This document shows positions 6,778 through 12,785 of a DNA stretch of 14,680 bases, piece after piece. The DNA is from Candidatus Kaiserbacteria bacterium. GTDB lineage: Bacteria; Patescibacteriota; Minisyncoccia; Phycocordibacterales; Phycocordibacteraceae. Where the stretch lies: assembly GCA_023267775.1 (NCBI GenBank), contig JAHFMQ010000013.1:1-14680 (forward strand), read 5' to 3'. A program made the translations under genes and the position numbers. The notes below the pieces were generated by a model that was not told where the DNA came from, did not search any database, and saw nothing but the letters and a program-made list of their open reading frames with translations. Each line of letters opens with the position of its first letter. Positions within the stretch are counted from its first letter, which is position 1.

Positions 6778-7209
6778 ATGCAGGAAGACACTATTTTTAT
6801 GAAAATAATTCGGCGGGAGGTTCCGGCCGATATTGTCTATGAAGACGATGACACAATCGCGTTTCTCGACATTAAACCAATTCGAATAGGACACACATTA
6901 GTCGTACCAAAGAAAATATCGAGAAATATTTTTGACATGGATGACGATACTGCAGCAGCTTTTATCAAAACAATAAAGAAGGTGGCCCGCGCAGTAAAAG
7001 AAACAGTTCGCGCCGACGGAATCAATATCGGCATAAACAATGAACGGGCAGCCGGGCAAATCGTATTTCATGCCCATGCACATATCATCCCGCGTTTTCT
7101 CGACGATGGTCTTAAGGTCTGGGGCCGTGGCAAAGACTATTCTCAAGGAGAAGCCATCACGATTTCTGAAAAAATTCGCGAGAGGATAAAGCAAGACGCC
7201 GACACATAG
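6778..7209 (+). CDS. HIT-family (histidine triad) nucleotide-binding protein
   Basis: A 143-residue HIT protein. The N-terminal TIFMKIIRREVPADIVYEDD aligns with the classic CIFCKI start of the HINT/HIT branch, with the usual zinc-site cysteines replaced by T5 and M8. The histidine triad is intact: FHAHAHIIPR with H98, H100 and H102. HINT/HIT proteins hydrolyse nucleoside phosphoramidates or adenylated compounds; the substrate here is unknown. The ATG at 6778 is chosen because it places the family's conserved N-terminus at residue 1. An upstream ATG at 6670 would translate through the promoter motifs. It is divergent from recJ and shares paired motif copies with it, which suggests co-regulation. 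Confidence 0.93.
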   Translation: MQEDTIFMKIIRREVPADIVYEDDDTIAFLDIKPIRIGHTLVVPKKISRNIFDMDDDTAAAFIKTIKKVARAVKETVRADGINIGINNERAAGQIVFHAHAHIIPRFLDDGLKVWGRGKDYSQGEAITISEKIRERIKQDADT

Positions 7210-7220
7210 AAGTGCCGGCG
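7186..7220 (-). terminator. Candidate terminator of the tpiA-pgk-microORF unit
   Basis: On the minus strand CGCCGGCAC (7220-7212) pairs with GTGTCGGCG (7205-7197) in a 9-bp stem with one G-U pair and a 6-nt loop. It is followed by TCTTGCTTTAT, a weak T-rich tail. It lies 12 nt past the micro-ORF stop and overlaps the 3' end of the convergent HIT gene. Confidence 0.5.
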
Positions 7221-7232
7221 CCGAAAGACTCG

Positions 7233-7331
7233 CTACTCTCGTTCACGAGCGGGTGAAAAGAAGCTGAGCAGCAAGGTTAACCCGCCAATCGTCACTGTCG
7301 CTAACGCGATGACCATCAAAAGCTGGTCCAT
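7233..7331 (-). CDS. 32-residue single-pass membrane micro-protein, unknown function
   Basis: A short ORF beginning ATG at 7331 and ending TAG at 7233-7235. The product starts MDQLLMVIALATVTIGG, continues hydrophobic to about residue 25, and ends with a charged tail (PARERE). This is a single predicted membrane helix with a short, charged C-terminus. The support for translation is a strong Shine-Dalgarno, AAGGAG, with GGAG 6 nt before the ATG, which is unusual in this window where most genes lack one. It follows pgk by 51 nt on the same strand and has a candidate terminator just after it, so it may be the last gene of the tpiA-pgk unit. I recognise no family. Confidence 0.6.
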   Translation of the reverse strand: MDQLLMVIALATVTIGGLTLLLSFFSPARERE

Positions 7332-7382
7332 GACAGACTCCTTTCTTTACTGAGTTAATTGCGGATGTCTGGTGCCAGACTA

Positions 7383-8546
7383 TCACGTATTATTATTCTT
7401 GTCAAGTGCCTCAATGCCCGGCAAAGTACCCTTTGCAATGAAGTCGAGCATGGCTCCTCCACCGGTTGAAACGAAAGAAAAGCGAGGTAATAGGCCGAGA
7501 TTTTCGATAGCGGCAATAGTGTCTCCTCCTCCGACTACCGAGTGTGCATCTGACTCTGCCACCGCGCGTGCGAACGCATCGGTAGCATCGATAAAGTTCC
7601 GCTCATAGTTTCCCAGAGGACCATTCCAGAGAATATTTTTTGCTTTTTTGGCGAGATCGGCGAGAAGTGCAGAAGTGCCAGGACCGTCATCGAGAATCAC
7701 TTCATCCGATTGCACCTGACCTTCAGTTGCAATACGCGCACTCATTCGTGCATCTATCGCGCTCATGTTTGCAGAAGAGATAACGAGCGAGTCGATGGGC
7801 AATACCAACTTAGGATTCGCAAGGATTTTTTTAATAGAATTTCCGGCAGTATTAGAAACAAGCGACTTTCCTACTTCCTGTCCTGCGACCTTCAGAAAAT
7901 CGTTGGCAAGTGCTCCACCGACAAACACATGATCATACGTTTTCAAAAGTGTGGTGAGCACAGCTTCCTTGGTACTAAATTTTGCGCCACCGATAACTGC
8001 AAGCGCAGGATGTTTCGGTTTCAGCGCTTCTGAAAGCTCATTAACCTCTTCTTCAAGCAGAATGCCCGCATAGCTGGGCAAAAATTCAGGAACACTGACG
8101 ATCGACGCATGCACGCGATGACAGGTATCAAAGGAATCTTCTACGAATACATCAGCTAGTGCCGCAACTTCCTTCGCGAATGCCCGGTCGTTCATCACTT
8201 CTCTTTGATCCCGTCGCAAATTTTCAAGAACGAGAATTTTCCCAGGCGCTAGTTCTCGTACTGCTTTGCGGGCACGCTCGCCAATAGTCTCGCCAAAAAA
8301 AGAGACTCCTGAAATAAGTTTGCCAAGTGCTCGCGCGACGGGCTCAAGAGTCTCTGTTCCTTGTTCTCCAATATGACTGATAAGAATGACCTTAGCGCCG
8401 CGCTCAGAGAGAAACTTTATGGTCGGAAGGGCACGGCGTAATCGGTAATCATTTGTCACCTTTCCATTTTCAATGGGCACATTGAGCGCAGTGCGAACCA
8501 AAACCGGAATATTTTCGAGCTCTGGAATATCACGTACGGTGCGCAT
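7383..8546 (-). CDS. pgk: Phosphoglycerate kinase (divergent)
   Basis: A 387-residue PGK, close to the normal bacterial length. It converts 1,3-bisphosphoglycerate and ADP to 3-phosphoglycerate and ATP in glycolysis. Recognisable family segments: VLVRTALNVP (15-24), the RLRRALPTI segment, SHIG (57-60), LENLRRD, DSFDTCHRVHAS, IGGAKFSTK, ILWNGPLG and VVGGGDT near the C-terminus. Two substrate-side positions depart from the family pattern: the aspartate of (R)xDxNVP is alanine (A20), and the arginine of HLGRP is glutamate (E61). The other conserved basic residues, the nucleotide-site lysine and the GGGDT loop are kept. It is separated from tpiA by 2 nt and so is almost certainly co-transcribed and translationally coupled. 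It has no Shine-Dalgarno of its own. Confidence 0.95.
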   Translation of the reverse strand: MRTVRDIPELENIPVLVRTALNVPIENGKVTNDYRLRRALPTIKFLSERGAKVILISHIGEQGTETLEPVARALGKLISGVSFFGETIGERARKAVRELAPGKILVLENLRRDQREVMNDRAFAKEVAALADVFVEDSFDTCHRVHASIVSVPEFLPSYAGILLEEEVNELSEALKPKHPALAVIGGAKFSTKEAVLTTLLKTYDHVFVGGALANDFLKVAGQEVGKSLVSNTAGNSIKKILANPKLVLPIDSLVISSANMSAIDARMSARIATEGQVQSDEVILDDGPGTSALLADLAKKAKNILWNGPLGNYERNFIDATDAFARAVAESDAHSVVGGGDTIAAIENLGLLPRFSFVSTGGGAMLDFIAKGTLPGIEALDKNNNT

Positions 8547-8548
8547 TG

Positions 8549-9292
8549 TTATGACAATTGTTTTACAAGTTCTCTGAACACTACCGGATCTGCGGAAGCA
8601 TGTCCCACAAGAAAACCATCGACACCTGAACTTCCCGCAAGTCCGCGGATGTTACTTGGTTCAACTGATCCACCGTATAAAATAGTTGTGTGACGGGCAC
8701 TTTTCCCTGGCAAGAGTTCTCCAATTACTTTTCGAATATAGAGAACCATTTCAGCAAGGTCTCCAGACTGGATTGCGTCAGTTGCTGTTTTACCAATTGC
8801 CCAGAGGGGTTCATACGCGATGATAACCTGTACGCGTTCTTTTGGTGTCAGTGGCCCCATCGCAGCAGTTAATTCCTCTCTAATGTAAGAGAGATAACGA
8901 CCTTCTCCATCACGTTCATGTTCACCAACACATAGAATTGGTAGCATGCCGTGCGCAAGCGCGTGAGCAAGTTTTTCAGAAATGACCGTATTCGTCTCGC
9001 CGAGTGCGCGTCGTTCAGAATGTCCGATGATGGCATAGGTCGCTCCGGCGGCGACATACGACTGAGCCGTCACTTCCCCTGTCTGAGCGCCGCCTGTTGT
9101 TCGCGAAACATCTTGCGCTCCGAAAGAAACTTTTGATTTGTTCCGAATAGCAAGCGCCCCAAGAAGTGGTGCTGGTGGTGCAAGAACTATATTGACTTTA
9201 GAAACATGAGTGAGCCTCTTACTTACCGCAAGGAGCTTCTTTGCTTTTTTCAGATCCTCAACATAAGCCTTCCAATTTGCGACTATAAGCAT
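8549..9292 (-). CDS. tpiA: Triose-phosphate isomerase
   Basis: A 247-residue TIM barrel enzyme that interconverts dihydroxyacetone phosphate and glyceraldehyde 3-phosphate. Catalytic residues are visible: N6 and K8 in ANWKAY, H91 in IIGHSERR and E161 in IAYEPLWAIG. The phosphate-binding YGGSV and a DGFLVGHAS segment are present near the end. Loop 6, normally AIGTGKTA, reads AIGKTA here, two residues shorter. The gene is first in a tpiA-pgk pair with 2 nt between them. A TATCAT box 6 nt before the ATG, with TGC upstream, is its probable promoter; no Shine-Dalgarno is present. Confidence 0.95.
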   Translation of the reverse strand: MLIVANWKAYVEDLKKAKKLLAVSKRLTHVSKVNIVLAPPAPLLGALAIRNKSKVSFGAQDVSRTTGGAQTGEVTAQSYVAAGATYAIIGHSERRALGETNTVISEKLAHALAHGMLPILCVGEHERDGEGRYLSYIREELTAAMGPLTPKERVQVIIAYEPLWAIGKTATDAIQSGDLAEMVLYIRKVIGELLPGKSARHTTILYGGSVEPSNIRGLAGSSGVDGFLVGHASADPVVFRELVKQLS

Positions 9293-9327
9293 AGGTTCAT
9301 GATAGCAGGTTCTGAATTATCGTCAGA
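9293..9327 (-). promoter_or_regulatory. Candidate leaderless promoter of tpiA-pgk
   Basis: In the 35-bp gap after the pilX-like gene, minus-strand TATCAT (9304-9299), preceded by TGC, lies 6 nt before the ATG at 9292. TCTGAC (9327-9322) stands 17 bp upstream as a weak -35. This gives the glycolytic pair its own promoter, separate from the pilus operon upstream. Confidence 0.5.
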
Positions 9328-10599
9328 CTATTTTGAAATTGAGTAGGTGCGGGGCACAATAGTCCACGATCCGCCGGGTCCGTTGTAGAAACTCTGGCTC
9401 TGCAAGCCGCTGACATAGGTCACAAAAGCATTGTTGCTGAGAGAAAGTCCGTAACCAGTAATCTGATTTGCGCTCGCATTGTTGCTGACCTGGATAGTTC
9501 CCCGGGAAGCATATAAGATGACGCTTTGTGCATTGTTACTGAGACTGATTGCATTGTTGCCTGAGTTGGTGCTGAGAACCATCGGATAACTTCCTGAGCT
9601 GCCGTTTCCGGAAACGGTCATATTATTTGAAAGAGAGGCTGTACCAAGAGTCGATTCACTTCCTGGGACATCGGCAATCAATATTGCCCCCTCATTGCCA
9701 GTGGTTGCAGAGACCGTGAGTCCAGAATTATTCCCAAATAATATATTTCCTTTCACCCACACAACTCCCCCAAGTTTCAAGGTACCGTTTATCGTTAAGT
9801 TCCCATTTATTTTCTGAGGACCAATTGTCGGTGTACCACTCACGGTATAGGGTCCAGCGGTCACTCCTCCTGCCGTAGCGATTGTTTCCCAAGCTGCAAT
9901 TTGAGCATCTGAAATTGGCATAGATGCCGTCGGCATATCGGCGCTTCCTGGATACTTTGTTCCGGTGACGGGGCAGTTCGATATTGTTTGGTAATACGCA
10001 TCAACATTAACGTGGCAGTTAGAGAGCGTATGCGCTCGCGCCGTTCCTTGTACCGTGACTCCGCTTATAGTTGAGGCACCAGCCGCGGTTGCATCGCCGG
10101 TGATGATACCGCTACCAGTGACGCTCCCATTTGCATAAAGGTTGCCAGTTACCTGAGCATTGTTGTTCATAGCAAGGCCTCCTGCTCCGACTTGCGCCCC
10201 GTAACGGAATGACACAATTGAAGTATTGATGTTTGCGAGTGCTGTTATTGTTTTAACAACGAGAGGGTTTGCCAAAGTTGGAACCGTGCCGGTGGCGATT
10301 AAGCGTTTTGTATTTGTATTTACATCAGACACAGCAACAGAATAGACTCCGGCACCGAGCGAAACATTCGATTCGCCTGTGTAACTTGCGTTTTGATTTA
10401 ATTGCGATATCGCTTCGTCAATACCAGCTTCAGCAAGAGCGAGCGCTTGTGTCGTCGCTACATTGTATCGGGCACTTCGTGTTGAAGCAGTTATCGAATT
10501 GAGGTACGCGCTTCCAGCCGTAACAAAGATACCGAGGAAAATGAGTGCGAGGACCATGACGTAGCCTCGGGAAGATAGGGGTGATGAGAAATGATTCAT
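9328..10599 (-). CDS. PilX-like minor pilus protein with Asn-rich beta-repeat body
   Basis: A 423-residue protein. Residues 11-33 (RGYVMVLALIFLGIFVTAGS) form the membrane helix typical of the PilX N-terminus, with a possible prepilin cleavage after G12. Position +5 is leucine rather than the glutamate of major pilins, as in some minor pilins and GspK. Residues about 43-70 (QALALAEAGIDEAISQL) match the PilX N-terminal helix. The rest (about 135-410) is low-complexity, rich in G, N, S, T and V. Recurrent SNN units (324-326, 354-356, 372-374, 388-390) and GNLTINGTLKLGG suggest a beta-solenoid; this fold is inferred. Two cysteines (C195, C209) could pair. It is the last gene of the pil operon, 11 nt after the PilW-like gene. 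It is likely a pilus-tip or initiation component. Confidence 0.75.
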   Translation of the reverse strand: MNHFSSPLSSRGYVMVLALIFLGIFVTAGSAYLNSITASTRSARYNVATTQALALAEAGIDEAISQLNQNASYTGESNVSLGAGVYSVAVSDVNTNTKRLIATGTVPTLANPLVVKTITALANINTSIVSFRYGAQVGAGGLAMNNNAQVTGNLYANGSVTGSGIITGDATAAGASTISGVTVQGTARAHTLSNCHVNVDAYYQTISNCPVTGTKYPGSADMPTASMPISDAQIAAWETIATAGGVTAGPYTVSGTPTIGPQKINGNLTINGTLKLGGVVWVKGNILFGNNSGLTVSATTGNEGAILIADVPGSESTLGTASLSNNMTVSGNGSSGSYPMVLSTNSGNNAISLSNNAQSVILYASRGTIQVSNNASANQITGYGLSLSNNAFVTYVSGLQSQSFYNGPGGSWTIVPRTYSISK

Positions 10600-10610
10600 A
10601 TTAAAGTTTG

Positions 10611-11183
10611 TTAGTAATTACGTAATCGAATTTGCTCACGGCGGTGATCAGTATAGGTCTGTTGCCTAACGGTTGTTTGTGTCTGTACATCAACTGTTGT
10701 CGTTGTTGCGTTGGGAATAACACTATTATTATACGTAAACGTGAAGGAAGAAATATTTGAACTTAATGCTTTTGTGCCAGTTGCACGGTTACTGAGAGCA
10801 TTTTTGTCGATTATTCGATAGGCCATGGTTCCGGTGGCATAGAACGCTACATAGTCGTACGTGTTAGCAATTACGTACCCAGAAGAATCTATCGATGGTA
10901 ACTCAAGAACTAATGAGGTTGTTGTTGAAGTATAGGTAGCCGCTCCCGGGAATGTGTGCGATAAGACAAATGCATCAGCCGGTAGTGTATATAATTCTAT
11001 TTCCCGCATCACGAGAGTTGCGGACCCCGATGATGTTGCAATAGCCTGCTCATAAGTCGAAGACTTGGTGAATATGTACATAAGTAATACCAGCGCAATC
11101 ATTACTGAGACACTGAAGGCGATGATTATGACTGTTTCGATAAGTGTAAAAGCGCGACGTGGATTGCAGGAGGGGTTCATCAT
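10611..11183 (-). CDS. PilW/PilJ-like minor pseudopilin
   Basis: A 190-residue prepilin-like protein. Its class III signal reads NPRRA then FTLIETVIII, with the glutamate at mature +5 (E16) and a hydrophobic helix to about residue 38. The residue before the cleavage point is alanine (A11), not the usual glycine. The C-terminal domain (about 60-170) is Ser/Thr-rich and beta-like, as in minor pilins. Processing by a PilD-type prepilin peptidase is expected, though none lies in the window. Its ATG overlaps the preceding gene's stop by 4 bp (ATGA), so translation depends on the upstream frame being read to its end. That frame is interrupted by a TAA. The subfamily assignment rests on operon position and size only. 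Confidence 0.7.
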   Translation of the reverse strand: MMNPSCNPRRAFTLIETVIIIAFSVSVMIALVLLMYIFTKSSTYEQAIATSSGSATLVMREIELYTLPADAFVLSHTFPGAATYTSTTTSLVLELPSIDSSGYVIANTYDYVAFYATGTMAYRIIDKNALSNRATGTKALSSNISSFTFTYNNSVIPNATTTTVDVQTQTTVRQQTYTDHRREQIRLRNY

Positions 11184-11566
11184 GGAAGTCCACCAGTTTG
11201 CGCAATAATGGTCGAAAGTGTCACAGTGCTTGATGCCGATGAACCAGGATCAAGCCATACGACACTCACGGTTACCTGCTTTGCTTTTGTGTTGTAGGTG
11301 CTTACAGCGAAAGTTGTCGTCGCTGCTGTCGGGAGCGTGCTCACGAGACTATCCGAAAAGGTCGTGTACCCAGGAAGCAACGCGTACCCTAGAGAACGCA
11401 CGTACTCAAGTTCGTTTTTTGCAATAGAAAGTGCGATGCCTTGGTTTTTCGAAACGCGGACGAGCGTTGCGCTCTGAAGAATTGCTTGAAGCATGATTAA
11501 CATGACTCCAAGCATAAAAACTTAAATGACGACCTCTAAAAGCGTGAATCCCCGGGAAGCTTTCAT
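11180..11566 (-). pseudogene. Type IV pseudopilin gene interrupted by an in-frame TAA
   Basis: From the ATG at 11566 the frame begins MKASRGFTLLEVVI, a textbook class III prepilin signal with cleavage after G6, F at +1 and E at +5. It then hits TAA at 11522-11524 (codon 15) inside the hydrophobic helix. The same frame continues at once with VFMLGVMLIMLQAIL, the rest of the helix, and about 95 residues of a PilV/GspI-like domain, ending at TGA (11180-11182). No frameshift is needed; one sense codon replaced by a stop explains it. Reinitiation at ATG 11515 would give a 111-residue product with no signal or +5 glutamate. The gene starts 2 nt after pilC and overlaps the next gene by 4 bp, so it belongs to the operon. 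It is a true nonsense allele, a sequence error, or a readthrough gene. Confidence 0.8.
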
Positions 11567-11568
11567 AT

Positions 11569-12783
11569 TTAGACGGCTGATGAAAGCTGGTAAATAGGCG
11601 AGATCATCGAGACTGCAAAAATACCAACAAAGGTACCGATGACAAGCATGAGAACGGGTTCAATGATGGTCGAAAGATCTTTTGTTTTTTGAGCAACGTC
11701 TTCTTCATAAAATTCTGCAATTTGTCGAAGCATCTCAGAAACTTTCCCGGTCTCCTCCCCAACTGCAAGCATATCGCTCATCAAAATCGGATAGAGTTTC
11801 GTGTGTTCACTAGACGCCATTGAAAGAGGCTCTCCTTTTTTGACGTGTTCTTCGGCTTCAGTAAACACTTTTGCATATGCGGGCGCATGTACCACCTCTC
11901 GGGTAATAGAAAGAGCTTCAAGCACTGGTACGCCAGCAGAAAGAAGTGAGGAAAGTGTACGCGACGCTCGCGCAGTATAGGTCTCACGCACAAGTTCATT
12001 TATGACGGGCATATGAAGCGCGCACGCGAGGACGATCTTGCTCCCTAGTTTTGATCGTACAAAAGCGACTCCACCAAAGACAAATAGTAAGAGCACACTA
12101 AGCACAATTGGTACGTGAGCGACCATAAAGTTTGAGAGAGCAACAATCATGCGCGTCGCAAGCGGAATCTGTACTCCCAGTTGAGTAAACGTTTTAGTGA
12201 GCGTCGGAACGACATAAATAAGCATGAGAATACCGACAATAAGAACCGCCGAGAGGACTATCGATGGGTAGATCATCGCTCCTCTGATTTTACGAATGAG
12301 CTCATCAGACCGTTCCATCTGTACCGACACCACAGTTAGAGAATCAGCTAATGAGCCTGACTCCTCGCCTGAACGAGCCATGGCAACAAATATTTCTGGA
12401 AATACTTTAGGGTAAGCGATGAGTGCTTCATGAAATGACGACCCTTGTTTAATTGCCTCAGAGATCCCGACAACAATTTTTTTAAGTTGCTTATTGCTTG
12501 ATTGTCGTTCGATAACTGAGAGAGCACGAGAAATAGAAAGTCCTGCCCCAAGCATGGCCGAAAGATTTTTCGCTGTCCGAATAATTTCTCGACGCTTGAT
12601 TCCAGTACCAAACGTAATATCGAGCCATGCAGGCATTTTGAACCCACCACTTCCTTCCTTGATATCTACAACCATACCGCCCTCTTTTTGAATTAAGTCA
12701 TACACCGCGAAGCGTGATGGCGCTTCAAGTATGCGAGTCTGATCAGGTGCACCCTGTTTTCGTACGATGACGCGGTATTTCAT
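11569..12783 (-). CDS. pilC: Type IV pilus/type II secretion inner-membrane platform protein PilC
   Basis: A 404-residue GspF/PilC-family protein, the inner-membrane platform that works with the PilB motor. It has the expected layout: a soluble N-terminus, a first T2SSF domain (about 68-190, with GLSISRALSVIERQ and the ARSGEESGSL motif) and a membrane segment (about 165-190). A second helix pair follows near 213-235, then a second T2SSF domain (about 265-390) with AVGEETGKVSEML, and a final helix in IEPVLMLVIGTFVGIFAVSM. The second domain repeats the E-x-G motif, as in the family. It starts 2 nt after the pilB stop without a Shine-Dalgarno, so it is probably translated by coupling. Confidence 0.95.
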   Translation of the reverse strand: MKYRVIVRKQGAPDQTRILEAPSRFAVYDLIQKEGGMVVDIKEGSGGFKMPAWLDITFGTGIKRREIIRTAKNLSAMLGAGLSISRALSVIERQSSNKQLKKIVVGISEAIKQGSSFHEALIAYPKVFPEIFVAMARSGEESGSLADSLTVVSVQMERSDELIRKIRGAMIYPSIVLSAVLIVGILMLIYVVPTLTKTFTQLGVQIPLATRMIVALSNFMVAHVPIVLSVLLLFVFGGVAFVRSKLGSKIVLACALHMPVINELVRETYTARASRTLSSLLSAGVPVLEALSITREVVHAPAYAKVFTEAEEHVKKGEPLSMASSEHTKLYPILMSDMLAVGEETGKVSEMLRQIAEFYEEDVAQKTKDLSTIIEPVLMLVIGTFVGIFAVSMISPIYQLSSAV

Positions 12784-12785
12784 GC

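Noticed and set aside
7366..7379. Inverted repeat GTCTGG/CCAGAC just after pgk as a terminator
   Set aside because: The loop would be only 2-4 nt and no T tract follows on either strand; pgk and the micro-ORF are more likely on one transcript.
9836..9851. Partial match to the regulatory motif (ACTCACGGTATAG) inside the pilX-like gene
   Set aside because: It lacks the TAT end and two of the G residues, lies inside coding sequence with no partner copy, and is probably chance.
11522..11524. Reassigned stop codon (alternative genetic code)
   Set aside because: TAA, TAG and TGA each end several intact genes here (for example tpiA, pilX-like and pgk), so a general recoding does not fit.
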